Shown here: in pieces, positions 35,627 through 44,717 of the stretch
Position numbering within the stretch: the stretch's first letter is position 1
Layout: every line of letters starts with the position of its first letter
From: Limnohabitans sp. 15K
Lineage (GTDB): Bacteria; Pseudomonadota; Gammaproteobacteria; Burkholderiales; Burkholderiaceae_C
Direction of reading: 5' to 3'
Length of the DNA stretch: 64,000 nucleotides
Assembly: GCF_002778285.1 (NCBI RefSeq)
Contig: NZ_NESM01000004.1
Location: 62,001-126,000, forward strand
Made by a program: the position numbers and the translations under genes
Notes under the pieces: generated by a model
The model's database searches: none
What the model was told of the DNA's origin: nothing
What the model saw: only the letters and a program-made list of their open reading frames with translations

Positions 35627-36373
35627 ATGGTCAAAAACGCACACGGTCACACATTGGATTTGCTGGGACAAGCCATCTTGTCGGGCCAGTACGCCGTGGG
35701 CGCGAGTTTGCCGCCCGAGCCTTTGCTGTGCGAGCAGTTTGGGGTCAGCCGCACGGTGGTGCGCGAAGCCATCAAGTCGCTGGTCGCCAAAGGTTTGATC
35801 TCCACCGGCCCCAAAGTGGGCACGCGTGTGCTGAACGATGACCACTGGAACTGGTTCGATCCCGATGTCATCACTTGGCAAGCCCAAGCCGGTTTGACGC
35901 CCGAGTTCTTGCGTGACCTGCAAGAGCTTCGCCGTGTGGTGGAGCCCGCCGCCGTACGACTGGCCGCGGAAAAAGCCACAGACGAAGACATCGCCGCAAT
36001 CGAACAAGCCTTTGCGGGCATGAAGCTGGCGGTGGAGCAGGGTGGTGACTACGTGGTGCACGACCTGCGTTTTCACCAAGGCCTGCTGCATGCCTCGCAC
36101 AACCGAATGCTGATTCAGATGGGCAAGGCCCTGAGCGCCTTGCTGCGCACCAGTTTTGAAATTTCCACCCGAATCCAAGACGGCCCCCGCAGTTCATTGC
36201 CCCTGCACCGGGCCGTGCTGGACGCCGTCATCCAACACGCGCCGGACAAGGCCGAGCGCGCCATCATGGTGCTGATCAATGGTGCGCATGAAGACATCGA
36301 ACGTGTGGTGTCCACGCGCAAAAAAATTCCAAGCGTTTCGGCTTTTTCCGAACGCCTGCGAAAAGTGGCTTGA
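35627..36373 (+). CDS. GntR/FadR-family regulator of the sugar-acid operons
   Basis: A 248-residue protein with the winged HTH PEPLLCEQFGVSRTVVREAI and an all-helical FCD ligand domain carrying VHDLRFHQGLLHASHN, with metal-binding His residues. The ATG at 35627 is chosen because the earlier ATG at 35600 lies within the operator-like motif; neither has a clear ribosome-binding site. It resembles regulators of hexuronate/galactonate use (DgoR/ExuR type). It probably represses both the leftward operon and itself with the TRAP binding protein downstream. Confidence 0.87.
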   Translation: MVKNAHGHTLDLLGQAILSGQYAVGASLPPEPLLCEQFGVSRTVVREAIKSLVAKGLISTGPKVGTRVLNDDHWNWFDPDVITWQAQAGLTPEFLRDLQELRRVVEPAAVRLAAEKATDEDIAAIEQAFAGMKLAVEQGGDYVVHDLRFHQGLLHASHNRMLIQMGKALSALLRTSFEISTRIQDGPRSSLPLHRAVLDAVIQHAPDKAERAIMVLINGAHEDIERVVSTRKKIPSVSAFSERLRKVA

Positions 36374-36413
36374 GTTTTGATAGATTTTTAACCCTGTTTT
36401 TTTAGGAGACAAC

Positions 36414-37421
36414 ATGTTCAAACGCAGAAATCTGGTGACCCTCTTGGCGGGCACTTTCCTGGTGGCCAGCAGTGCCATGGCGCAATTTTCTGAGCGTAAC
36501 ATCAAGTTCACTAACGGTGTGAACGAAGACCACCCCGTGGGCGTGGGCGTCAAAAAGATGCAGGAAATCCTGACCGCCAAATCGGGCGGCAAGATGAAGA
36601 TTACCGCTTTCTGGGGCGGTATGGCGGGTGGTGACTTGCAAGCCACGCAGGCTTTGCGTGCCGGCACGCAAGAGATGGTCTGCACCTCCAGCTCGCCCCT
36701 GGTCGGTATTGTCAAAGAGTTGGGCGTGTTCGACCTGCCTTTCTTGTTTGCCAACGAAAAAGAAGCCGACATGGTGCTGGATGGCCCGGCTGGCAAGTAC
36801 TTCAATGCCAAGCTCGAAGCGGCTGGCTTGGTGAATCTGGCTTACTGGGAAAACGGTTTCCGCAACCTGACCAACAGCAAGCGCCCTGTGACCAAGCTCG
36901 AAGACTTTGACGGCGTCAAAGTGCGCGTGATGCAAAACAACATCTTCCTGGACACCTTCAAGACCTTGGGCACCAACGCTGTGCCCATGGCCTTCCCCGA
37001 GGTGTTCTCTGCGCTGGAGAGCCGCGCGATTGACGGTCAGGAAAACCCCTTTGTGACCATTGAAACTTCCAAGTTCAATGAAGTGCAAAAGTACCTGAGC
37101 GTGACACGCCACGCCTACACGCCTTTCCTGATTCTTTACAGCAAAAAGTTGTGGGACCAGCTCAACCCCCAAGAGCAGGCCTTGCTGCGTGAAGCGGCCA
37201 TCGAGGGTCAAAAGGTTGAGCGCGCGGCCAACCGCACCCTGAACGAGAAGTCGCTGGCATCGCTCAAAACCAAAGGCATGCAGATCAACGAGGTCAGCGG
37301 GGCTGAGCAAAACCGCATCCGCGCCAAAGTGGCCTCGGTGTACGACAAGCACAAAGACTCGATTGGTGCCGACGCCATCAAAGTCGTGCAAGACGAGCTC
37401 AAGAAAGCACGCGGCGGTTGA
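36414..37421 (+). CDS. TRAP transporter periplasmic binding protein (DctP family)
   Basis: A 335-residue protein with a signal peptide (LVTLLAGTFLVASSAMAQF). The DctP core includes TNGVNEDHPVGVGVKKM, YWENGFRNLTNSKRP with the conserved Arg for the carboxylate, and FPEVFSALESRAIDGQENP. TAGGAG precedes the ATG. No DctQ/DctM genes accompany it; a terminator follows directly. It may use the QM pair at 42-43.8 kb. The ligand is likely a sugar acid, judging by its neighbours. Confidence 0.92.
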   Translation: MFKRRNLVTLLAGTFLVASSAMAQFSERNIKFTNGVNEDHPVGVGVKKMQEILTAKSGGKMKITAFWGGMAGGDLQATQALRAGTQEMVCTSSSPLVGIVKELGVFDLPFLFANEKEADMVLDGPAGKYFNAKLEAAGLVNLAYWENGFRNLTNSKRPVTKLEDFDGVKVRVMQNNIFLDTFKTLGTNAVPMAFPEVFSALESRAIDGQENPFVTIETSKFNEVQKYLSVTRHAYTPFLILYSKKLWDQLNPQEQALLREAAIEGQKVERAANRTLNEKSLASLKTKGMQINEVSGAEQNRIRAKVASVYDKHKDSIGADAIKVVQDELKKARGG

Positions 37422-37432
37422 TCCATCGCACC

Positions 37433-37465
37433 AAGCCCCACAGCCCCAAGCTGTGGGGCTTTTTT
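37433..37465 (+). terminator. Rho-independent terminator after the TRAP binding protein
   Basis: Stem AGCCCCACAG, 7-nt loop, stem CTGTGGGGCT and a T run. It is 11 nt after the stop codon and 22 nt before the dehydratase start, so it would reduce transcription into the next gene. Confidence 0.92.
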
Positions 37466-37487
37466 AATGTCTGAAGTTTGATCCGCC

Positions 37488-38681
37488 ATGAAAATCACCC
37501 AACTCGAAACCATCCGCCTGGATGAATTCCCCAACATCATTTGGGTGCGATTGCACACCGACGAGGGCTTGGTGGGCCTGGGCGAAACCTTCATGGGCGC
37601 GCAAGCGGTGGAGGCTTATCTGCACGAATGGGTGGGCCCCAAGCTGATCGGGCAAGACCCGCTGGCGATCGAATCACGTTTGCGCGATATCACGGGTTAT
37701 TTGGGCTGGCGTGGGTCCGGTGTGGAAACGCGTGGCAACTCGGCGGTGGACATCGCGCTGTGGGACATTTTTGGCAAGGCCGCGGGCATGCCGGTCTACA
37801 CCGCTTTGGGCGGCAAGAGCCGCGACGAGATCCGTGTCTACAACACCTGCGCGGGCTACCAGTACATCCGCAGCAACGTCAACCAGACCAGCAGCAACTG
37901 GGGTCTGGGCAACAACGCTGGACCCTACGAAGACCTGCAGGGCTTTTTGCTCCGCGCCGACGAGGTGGCTGAGTCGCTGCTCTCCGAAGGCATCACCGGC
38001 ATGAAGATCTGGCCCTTTGACATGGCCGCTGAAAAGTCGCACGGTCAATACATCAGCCCGCAAGACCTGAACACTGCGCTCGAACCCTTTCGCAAGATCC
38101 GCAAAGCGGTGGGCGACAAGATGGACATCATGGTCGAGTTCCACAGCCTGTGGCGTTTGCCCATGGCGCAAAAGATTTCACGCGCGCTGCAAGAGTTCGA
38201 CACCTTCTGGCACGAAGACGCGATCCGCATGGACAGCCTGGACCTGCTCAAGCAGTACGCGGTGGACTGCAAGGCCTTGATCTGTGCCAGCGAGACGCTC
38301 AGCTACAAATGGGGTTTCAAGGACTATTTGCAAACCGGTGTGGGCGGCGTGGCCATGCTCGACTTGAGCTGGTGTGGGGGCCTGACCGAAGCGCGCAAGA
38401 TCGCGGCCATGGCCGACGCTTGGCAGCTGCCCGTGGCCCCTCACGACTGCACAGGGCCTGTGGTGTGGGCGGCGTCGACCCACTTGTCATTGCACGCACC
38501 CAACGCCTTAATTCAAGAGAGCGTTCGTGCCTTTTACAGTGGCTGGTACAAAGAGCTGGTGACCGAATTGCCGCAGGTGAAGAACGGCATGATCAGCCTG
38601 AATGACAAACCGGGTTTGGGCTTGGAGTTGCTCCCCGACTTGCACAAACGCAAGGATGCGGTAGTGCGCATCAGCGTGTAA
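37488..38681 (+). CDS. Enolase-superfamily (mandelate racemase-like) sugar-acid dehydratase
   Basis: A 397-residue protein with capping domain and barrel of the MR/MLE group. Visible active-site residues are Lys173 (GMKIWPFD), metal ligands Glu217 (MVEFHS), Glu243 (FWHEDAI) and Glu269 (CASETL), and the His319 (APHDCTGP)/Asp292 pair as base. The first ligand is Glu rather than the usual Asp. Context suggests dehydration of an aldonate or aldarate to a 2-keto-3-deoxy acid. It is separated from the TRAP gene by a terminator and meets gnd tail to tail with 1 nt between stops. Confidence 0.87.
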   Translation: MKITQLETIRLDEFPNIIWVRLHTDEGLVGLGETFMGAQAVEAYLHEWVGPKLIGQDPLAIESRLRDITGYLGWRGSGVETRGNSAVDIALWDIFGKAAGMPVYTALGGKSRDEIRVYNTCAGYQYIRSNVNQTSSNWGLGNNAGPYEDLQGFLLRADEVAESLLSEGITGMKIWPFDMAAEKSHGQYISPQDLNTALEPFRKIRKAVGDKMDIMVEFHSLWRLPMAQKISRALQEFDTFWHEDAIRMDSLDLLKQYAVDCKALICASETLSYKWGFKDYLQTGVGGVAMLDLSWCGGLTEARKIAAMADAWQLPVAPHDCTGPVVWAASTHLSLHAPNALIQESVRAFYSGWYKELVTELPQVKNGMISLNDKPGLGLELLPDLHKRKDAVVRISV

Positions 38682-38682
38682 C

Positions 38683-40092
38683 TCAATCCGTCCACCGCGT
38701 GTGGAACTTGCCGGGCCGGTCTACACGTTGGTAGGTGTGGGCACCAAAATAGTCGCGCTGCGCTTGCAGCAAGTTGGCCGGCAGGCGTGCCGAGCGGTAG
38801 GCGTCGTAGTAGCTCAGCGCGCTCATGAACGAGGGCATGGCCACGCCGTGCAATGCGCCCAGGGCCACGACTTCGCGCAGGTCCTGCTGGCAGCGGGCCA
38901 TCACGCCTGTGAAGTGCGGGTCCATCAGCAGGTTGTTCAGATCGGGCGCGCCATCAAAGGCTTGGCGAATGTCTTGCAGCAAGCGCGCACGGATGATGCA
39001 GCCCGCACGCCAGACCGAGGCCACGGTGCCCATGGGCAGTTGCCACTGGTGTTCTTTGTCGGCCGCCCGCAGCAGGCTGAAGCCTTGTGCGTAGGCGCAA
39101 ATCTTGGCCGCCAGCAAGGCCCGCTCGAGGCGTGGCAATACCGATGCCCGATCGGGTGCAGGCTGTGTGGTGGGGCCCGTCAAGACCTTCGATGCTTTGC
39201 CCCGTTCAGCTTGGAGTGCGCTGAGGGTGCGGGCAAACACGGCATTGGCAATGGTGGGTGCGCTCACGCCCAGGTCGAGCGCGACCTGGCTCGCCCATTT
39301 GCCCGTGCCTTTTTGTTCAGCGGTGTCGAGGATTTTGTCCACCAGCGCATGGCCCGTTTCGGGGTCGGTGTAGGCCAGGATGTCGGCGGTGATGCCGATC
39401 AGGTAACTGCTGAGTTCACCGGCATTCCAGGTGCGGAACACGGTGCTCATTTCGGACGGGTGCATGCCCAGCATCTGTTGCATCAGCGCATAAGCCTCGC
39501 AAATGGTCTGCATGTCGGCGTATTCGATGCCGTTGTGTACCATTTTGACAAAGTGGCCTGAACCGCCTGGGCCCATCCATTCACAGCAAGATGCGCCGTC
39601 TTCGGTCTTGGCAGCGATGGCTTGCAGCATGGGTTTCAAACGTGGCCAAGCCGCTGCAGAGCCGCCAGGCATGAGCGCTGGGCCACGCAGTGCGCCTTCT
39701 TCGCCGCCGCTGACCCCTGCACCCACATAAAGGATGCCCGAGTCTTGCAAGGCCTTCAAGCGGCGCTCTGTGTCGGTGAAAAGGGTGTTGCCCCCGTCCA
39801 TCACCACATCGCCAGCCGCCAATAGGGGCGTCAGCTCGTAAAGCACCGCATCGACCGCAGCACCTGCTGGCACCATCAGCCAGACACAGCGAGGTTGTTG
39901 CAAACTGCCAACCAACTCGCTCAGTGAGTGGACCGCTTGCCCGTTCAGACCCCGCGTGCGCTGATCAAAGCTGTTGCGCTTGGCCTCGTCCAGGTCAAAG
40001 CCGCTGACTGAAAACCCGTTGCGCTCCAGATTGAGCGCCAGGTTTTCGCCCATCACCCCCAGGCCCACCAGGCCAATGTCCATCTTCTGCAT
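38683..40092 (-). CDS. gnd: 6-phosphogluconate dehydrogenase, decarboxylating
   Basis: A 469-residue enzyme of the oxidative pentose phosphate pathway, producing ribulose-5-phosphate and CO2. It has the dinucleotide motif GLGVMGENLALNLERNGF, the substrate loop GGSGHFVKMVHNGIEYADMQ with the catalytic Lys and Glu, and full length for the long NADP type. It is the last gene of the ten-gene idonate/gluconate operon, where it gives 6-phosphogluconate a second exit besides Edd. Confidence 0.95.
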   Translation of the reverse strand: MQKMDIGLVGLGVMGENLALNLERNGFSVSGFDLDEAKRNSFDQRTRGLNGQAVHSLSELVGSLQQPRCVWLMVPAGAAVDAVLYELTPLLAAGDVVMDGGNTLFTDTERRLKALQDSGILYVGAGVSGGEEGALRGPALMPGGSAAAWPRLKPMLQAIAAKTEDGASCCEWMGPGGSGHFVKMVHNGIEYADMQTICEAYALMQQMLGMHPSEMSTVFRTWNAGELSSYLIGITADILAYTDPETGHALVDKILDTAEQKGTGKWASQVALDLGVSAPTIANAVFARTLSALQAERGKASKVLTGPTTQPAPDRASVLPRLERALLAAKICAYAQGFSLLRAADKEHQWQLPMGTVASVWRAGCIIRARLLQDIRQAFDGAPDLNNLLMDPHFTGVMARCQQDLREVVALGALHGVAMPSFMSALSYYDAYRSARLPANLLQAQRDYFGAHTYQRVDRPGKFHTRWTD

Positions 40093-40101
40093 AGGTTCGA
40101 A

Positions 40102-40851
40102 TCAACCCCGGCCTACAAAAGGCATGTTGGTGGCCATCACCGTGGTGAACAAAATATTGCTCGACAAAGGCATGCGGGCCATCGTCATGAAGGTGTCGAC
40201 CACCCCTGACATGTCCATGCGCGGCTCAGCCTTGATGCTCAAGTCAGCTTGGTGCACACCTTTGGCCATTTTTTCGGTCATGTCCGAGGCCACGTTGCCA
40301 ATGTCAATCTGGCCCACGGCGATGCTGTAAGGGCGGCCATCGAGCGAGGCTGCACGGGTCAGACCCGAGACAGCGTGTTTGGTGGCGGTGTAGGCAATGG
40401 AGCCAGGACGCGGCACATGGGCCGAAATCGACCCGTTGTTGATGATGCGGCCGCCTTGTGGGCTTTGCTCTTGCATCAGCTTGAAGGCATGCGACAAAGT
40501 GTAGAACGCACCGTTCAAGTTGATGTCCACAGCACGGCGCCATTCATCGCCCGACAGGTCGCCCGGCAGGGTGTAGGGCAGGGAGATGCCTGCGTTGTTG
40601 AACACCAAATCGATGCGGCCAAAGCGCGCGCGGATCTGATCGAACAGGGCTTTGACTTCTGGCTCTTTGGACAGGTCGGTCGGGATGGCGTGGGCATGAC
40701 CCGAGTTGGCGCCAGCTTCGGCCACGGCAGAGGCCAGCGCATCGGCGCGGCGACCCACCAGAACGACTTGCCAACCTTCTTGGAGCAAGGCGAGGGCGCA
40801 GGCTTTGCCGATGCCAGAGCTGGCACCGGTGACGAGGGCAATTTTTGACAT
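40102..40851 (-). CDS. Short-chain dehydrogenase/reductase in the idonate operon
   Basis: A 249-residue SDR with VTGASSGIG at residue 8, NNAGIS and the catalytic YTATKHA. The basic VLVGRRAD after strand two suggests NADP. The substrate is not known; being placed between idonate dehydrogenase and gnd it probably reduces or oxidises another keto-sugar acid or polyol. It lies 9 nt before gnd and 39 nt after the Zn-dehydrogenase gene. Confidence 0.87.
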   Translation of the reverse strand: MSKIALVTGASSGIGKACALALLQEGWQVVLVGRRADALASAVAEAGANSGHAHAIPTDLSKEPEVKALFDQIRARFGRIDLVFNNAGISLPYTLPGDLSGDEWRRAVDINLNGAFYTLSHAFKLMQEQSPQGGRIINNGSISAHVPRPGSIAYTATKHAVSGLTRAASLDGRPYSIAVGQIDIGNVASDMTEKMAKGVHQADLSIKAEPRMDMSGVVDTFMTMARMPLSSNILFTTVMATNMPFVGRG

Positions 40852-40890
40852 GGTGTTGACTTTCAGTGGGGGCGTGAAAAGGGGTGATTT

Positions 40891-41931
40891 TCAGGCGTTT
40901 TGGAAAGAAATTTGCACTTTGAGCGACTGGCTTTTGTCAGCCGCCAGATCGAAGGCTTCAAGGGCGCGTTCGACCGGCAATATACCCGTGATCACAGGCT
41001 TGCCGTTGACCAAGCCTTCGTTCAAAAAGCGCACAGCGGTGGCAAATTCGGCATGGAAGCGGAAGGTGCCCCGCAGGTCCACTTCTTTGGCCACGATCTG
41101 TGTCATGGGCAGGCTGATGTCGCCACCCATGCCCACCGTGATGAGCACGCCTCTGGGCACGATTGTGTCCAAGCCCACGCGCAAAGCCGCTTCGCTGCCT
41201 GAGGCTTCGAACACGACATCGAACTGGCCTTTGTCCACTTTGTATTTGTCCAAAGCAGCTGCATCGGTCTTCAGGTTGATGGTCTCGTCAGCGCCCATCT
41301 CTTGGGCGCACTTCAAAGGCAAGTCGGCGATGTCGGCCGCCACGATCCGCGCTGCGCCAGCGCGGCGCAAAGCACCAATGAGCAGCGAGCCAATGGGGCC
41401 GCAACCGGTCACCAGCACCTGCTTGCCCAACACGCTGCCTGCGCGCTGAATGGCGTGCAAGCCAACCGACAAGGGCTCGGCCAAAGCGGCTTCGGACAGG
41501 CTCAGGTGGTCGGCGATCGGGTGGGCTTGGTAGCCCTCGATGATCAGTTGCTCACTGAATGCGCCCTGGATGTGCGGGAAGGGCATGGCGCTGCCATAAA
41601 AGCGCATATTCAAGCAATGGTTCTGCTGACCCGCCTGGCAAAAGCGGCAGTTGCCGCAGGGGCGAGATGGCGAAATGGCGATGCGTTGGCCCACGGCCAC
41701 GCTTTGCACATCGGAGCCCACGGTCTGGACGATGCCCGACACTTCATGGCCCAAAGCAATGGGTTCCTTGATGCGCACCGTGCCAAAGCCACCGTGTTGG
41801 GCGTAATGCAAATCAGAGCCACAAATGCCGCCATAAGCAACTTGTACCTGAATTTGATGGGCCTGCAGGGGCGCAAGGTCACGGGTTTCTAAACGCAAGT
41901 CGCGGGGGCCGTGGCAGATGACAGAACGCAT
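40891..41931 (-). CDS. idnD: L-idonate 5-dehydrogenase (zinc MDR family)
   Basis: A 346-residue medium-chain dehydrogenase. Catalytic zinc residues are in GGICGSDLHY and ALGHEVSG; the structural zinc site is CGNCRFCQAGQQNHC; the cofactor motif is VTGCGPIGSLLIGALRRAGA. It most resembles IdnD, which oxidises L-idonate to 5-ketogluconate. The presence of gluconate 5-dehydrogenase, gluconokinase and gnd in the same operon supports this. Confidence 0.88.
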   Translation of the reverse strand: MRSVICHGPRDLRLETRDLAPLQAHQIQVQVAYGGICGSDLHYAQHGGFGTVRIKEPIALGHEVSGIVQTVGSDVQSVAVGQRIAISPSRPCGNCRFCQAGQQNHCLNMRFYGSAMPFPHIQGAFSEQLIIEGYQAHPIADHLSLSEAALAEPLSVGLHAIQRAGSVLGKQVLVTGCGPIGSLLIGALRRAGAARIVAADIADLPLKCAQEMGADETINLKTDAAALDKYKVDKGQFDVVFEASGSEAALRVGLDTIVPRGVLITVGMGGDISLPMTQIVAKEVDLRGTFRFHAEFATAVRFLNEGLVNGKPVITGILPVERALEAFDLAADKSQSLKVQISFQNA

Positions 41932-41970
41932 GGGAGAGTGCTTTCAAATAAAGAGGGGGTGGCGGTCTGA

Positions 41971-43248
41971 TCAATACATCCAGCGCGCAGGCACCATCAC
42001 CAGCGCGGGGAACATCACCATCAAGAACATGACCAGGAACTGCACGCTCATGAAGGGCAGTACGCCTCGGGTCACGTCGTCCATGCGCATGCGGCCTACG
42101 CCCGCCACCACGTTGAGCACAGTGCCCACAGGCGGGGTGACCAAACCAATCGAGTTGTTGATGATGAACAGCACCCCGAAGTACACCGGGTCGATGCCTG
42201 CGGCTTTGATAACCGGCATCAACACGGGTGTGAGGATCAAGATGGTGGGTGTCATGTCCATGGCAGTGCCGACCACCATGCACAAGAGCATGATGGCGAA
42301 CATCAGCAAGGTGGGGTTGCTGATCAGTGGTTGCAGCAGTTCAATCAGCTGTGCGGGCAGATTGGCCACAGCAATCAGCCATGCCGACACCATGGCCGCA
42401 GCCACCAAGAACATGACCAAAGCGGTGGTCATGGCGGCGCGCTCGAACACTTCGTACAGCTGCTTCCAGGTCAGCTCGCGGTAAACGACGCCCGCCACAA
42501 ACAGCGCATACACGGCCGCCACCACAGCGGCCTCGGTGGGCGTGAACACACCCATGCGCAGACCCACCAAAATGATCAGGGGCAGCATCAAGGCCCAGCC
42601 TGCACTGCGCATGGCCCCCATGACTTCACGAAATGATTTTTGAGGCGGCGTTTCCAAAATTTCTTTGCGGGTCAGGTACCACCAAGTGATCCACAGGCCG
42701 GCACCGAGCAAAATGCCAGGAAAGATGCCTGCCAGAAACAGTTTGCTGATGGACACGTTGGCGGCGACGCCAAAAATCACAAAACCGATCGAGGGCGGGA
42801 TCACGGGGCCAATCACGCCGCAAGCGGCAATCAGTCCACCACTGCGCGCTTTGTCATGACCGGCTTTGACCATCATGGGCAGCATCAAGGCCGTGAGGGC
42901 TGCGGCATCGGCCACGGCCGATCCCGACAAGGCCGACAGCAAACAAGCCGCCACGATGGTCACATAGCCCAGGCCACCACGGATATGGCCGACCAGCGCC
43001 ATTGCAAAGTCCACAATGCGGCGCGACAAACCGCCGGTGTTCATCACCTCGCCCGCCAGCATGAAAAAGGGCACAGCCAACAAGGGGAAGCTGTTGGCAC
43101 CTTCGATCACATTGAGCGCCAGAATTTGCGCGTCAAAAATATTCATGTGCCACATCAGGGCCACGCCGCACAGGAGCAAGGAAAACGCAATGGGCACACC
43201 GAGTGCCATGGCTGCCAACAAGGAGCCGATGAAGATAAAAATGGTCAT
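41971..43248 (-). CDS. TRAP transporter large permease (DctM)
   Basis: A 425-residue, very hydrophobic protein with about twelve helices and the DctM features PFFMLAGEVMNTGGLSRRIV, GVIGPVIPPSIGFVIFG and NSIGLVTPPVGTVLNVVAG. It forms the sodium-driven channel with DctQ, 15 nt upstream. It sits between idnO/dctQ and idnD in the operon, so it should import the acid they use. Confidence 0.94.
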   Translation of the reverse strand: MTIFIFIGSLLAAMALGVPIAFSLLLCGVALMWHMNIFDAQILALNVIEGANSFPLLAVPFFMLAGEVMNTGGLSRRIVDFAMALVGHIRGGLGYVTIVAACLLSALSGSAVADAAALTALMLPMMVKAGHDKARSGGLIAACGVIGPVIPPSIGFVIFGVAANVSISKLFLAGIFPGILLGAGLWITWWYLTRKEILETPPQKSFREVMGAMRSAGWALMLPLIILVGLRMGVFTPTEAAVVAAVYALFVAGVVYRELTWKQLYEVFERAAMTTALVMFLVAAAMVSAWLIAVANLPAQLIELLQPLISNPTLLMFAIMLLCMVVGTAMDMTPTILILTPVLMPVIKAAGIDPVYFGVLFIINNSIGLVTPPVGTVLNVVAGVGRMRMDDVTRGVLPFMSVQFLVMFLMVMFPALVMVPARWMY

Positions 43249-43263
43249 GGGTTTCTCCGGGGC

Positions 43264-43803
43264 TCAGCGTTGTGCGGTGGGGATGTCAAGGGTGTCTTCT
43301 TCAGACTCTCGCACCCCAATCAGTTCGGCGTCCTTGAGTTGGCCTGTCGCCATGCGCCACATTTTGTAGACCAAAACAGCCCCCCCCACCACGGCGGCAA
43401 AAATGCCGCAGCCATAAAAAAAGGCCTCGGAAAGTTCCATGACTGGACTTCTGGTGTTGATGTTCATGGCCACAATGAGCCAGGTTCCTTTGGCCAGCAA
43501 TGCACAGCAAAAAAGCATCAGCAAGTTGGCAATGACAAAACAGATTTTTTGTCCACGCAGCGACAAACGGGAAATCAGTGTGTCCGTGCCCAAATGGGTG
43601 CCTTCTTTCATGGCGACCACAGCCCCCAAAAAGGTGATCCAGACGAACAACCAGCGGGAGAGTTCATCTGAGACGGCCAGGCCCGAGTTGAAGCCGTAGC
43701 GCAGCACCACATTGCCGAAGACGAGCACGACCATGATGGCCAGAAAGACCACCATGATCATTTTGATGAGCTTACAAAGTCGGTCTATGAATTGTTCAAT
43801 CAT
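43264..43803 (-). CDS. TRAP transporter small permease (DctQ)
   Basis: A 179-residue protein with four predicted helices, starting at MIEQFIDRLCKLI (ATG at 43803); the frame continues to an upstream TTG that is less likely. The conserved SRWLFVWITFLGAVVAMKEG marks the DctQ family. It partners DctM downstream and the binding protein encoded at 44.7-45.7 kb. Confidence 0.92.
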   Translation of the reverse strand: MIEQFIDRLCKLIKMIMVVFLAIMVVLVFGNVVLRYGFNSGLAVSDELSRWLFVWITFLGAVVAMKEGTHLGTDTLISRLSLRGQKICFVIANLLMLFCCALLAKGTWLIVAMNINTRSPVMELSEAFFYGCGIFAAVVGGAVLVYKMWRMATGQLKDAELIGVRESEEDTLDIPTAQR

Positions 43804-43884
43804 GGGAGGGCCTTTTGACGTTCGGGGCAATGCGTGGGATGCGGGATCATGGAATACAAACGGGTGGTAGGGTGATCATTTCGA

Positions 43885-44652
43885 TCACAGGGTGGCGGTG
43901 ACACCACCGTCCACATACAAAATGTGGCCGTTCATGAAGCGGGAAGCTTCGCTGGCCAGAAAGACCGCTGCGCCACCGAGTTCTTCGACTTCGCCCCAGC
44001 GGCGGCTCGGGGTGCGGCCGACCAGCCAGGCGGTGAAGGCTTCGTCCTTGACGAGTTTTTCGGTCAGCTCGGTTTTGAAATAACCGGGACCCAGGCCGTT
44101 GACGTTCAGGCCAAACTGACCCCAGTCGATGGCCATGCCCTTGGTGAGCATCTTCACCGCACCCTTGCTGGCGGTGTAGGGCGCGATGCCCGGGCGGCCC
44201 AGCTCGCTTTGTACCGAGCAAATGTTGATGATCTTGCCTTGCCCGCGGGGAATCATTTGTTGAGCGACGGCCTTGCTGACGTAGTACACGCTGTCCAGAT
44301 TGGTCTTCATCAGGGTGTGCCAATCGTCATCGACAAACTCGTGCAGTGGCCCGCGGATCTGCATCCCGGCGTTGTTGACCAAAATGTCGATGGGGCCTTG
44401 TGCTTCCAGTTCGTTGATGGCCGATCGGACCTCTTCGGCACTGGTCACGTCAAACGCCGTTGTGCTGACCGATAAATTTTCGGACTGCAAAGTGGCAGCC
44501 GCTTGTTTCAGTTTGTCGGCGTTGCGACCGTTCAAAATGACATGCGCACCCGCTTGACCCAAAGCCCGGGCCAAGGCAAAACCAATGCCACCGGACGATC
44601 CGGTGATCAGGGCCCTGCGGCCGTTCAGCTGAAAAGACTCAAGAATGCTCAT
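43885..44652 (-). CDS. idnO: Gluconate 5-dehydrogenase (SDR, IdnO-like)
   Basis: A 255-residue SDR opening SFQLNGRRALITGSSGGIGFALARAL, with NNAGMQIRGPL and the catalytic YTASKGA. This pattern is typical of IdnO/Ga5DH enzymes that reduce 5-ketogluconate to D-gluconate. Together with idnD and the gluconokinase it completes the L-idonate route. Two hairpins separate it from the TRAP binding protein gene upstream. Confidence 0.88.
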   Translation of the reverse strand: MSILESFQLNGRRALITGSSGGIGFALARALGQAGAHVILNGRNADKLKQAAATLQSENLSVSTTAFDVTSAEEVRSAINELEAQGPIDILVNNAGMQIRGPLHEFVDDDWHTLMKTNLDSVYYVSKAVAQQMIPRGQGKIINICSVQSELGRPGIAPYTASKGAVKMLTKGMAIDWGQFGLNVNGLGPGYFKTELTEKLVKDEAFTAWLVGRTPSRRWGEVEELGGAAVFLASEASRFMNGHILYVDGGVTATL

Positions 44653-44658
44653 GCGAGA

Positions 44659-44702
44659 AAGCCGGTCACCCGGCTTGAAAAAGTCCCCCTCCTTGGAGGG
44701 GA
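44659..44702 (-). terminator. Internal terminator/attenuator between dctP and idnO
   Basis: On the minus strand the first hairpin has stem CCCCTCC, a 2-nt loop, stem GGAGGGG, then GACTTTTTC. A second hairpin, AAGCCGG-GTGA-CCGGCTT, follows at once. Placed after the binding-protein gene, it would make dctP mRNA more abundant than the downstream operon, as expected for a periplasmic binding protein. Confidence 0.75.
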
Positions 44703-44717
44703 ACAGGTTGCGGCAAC

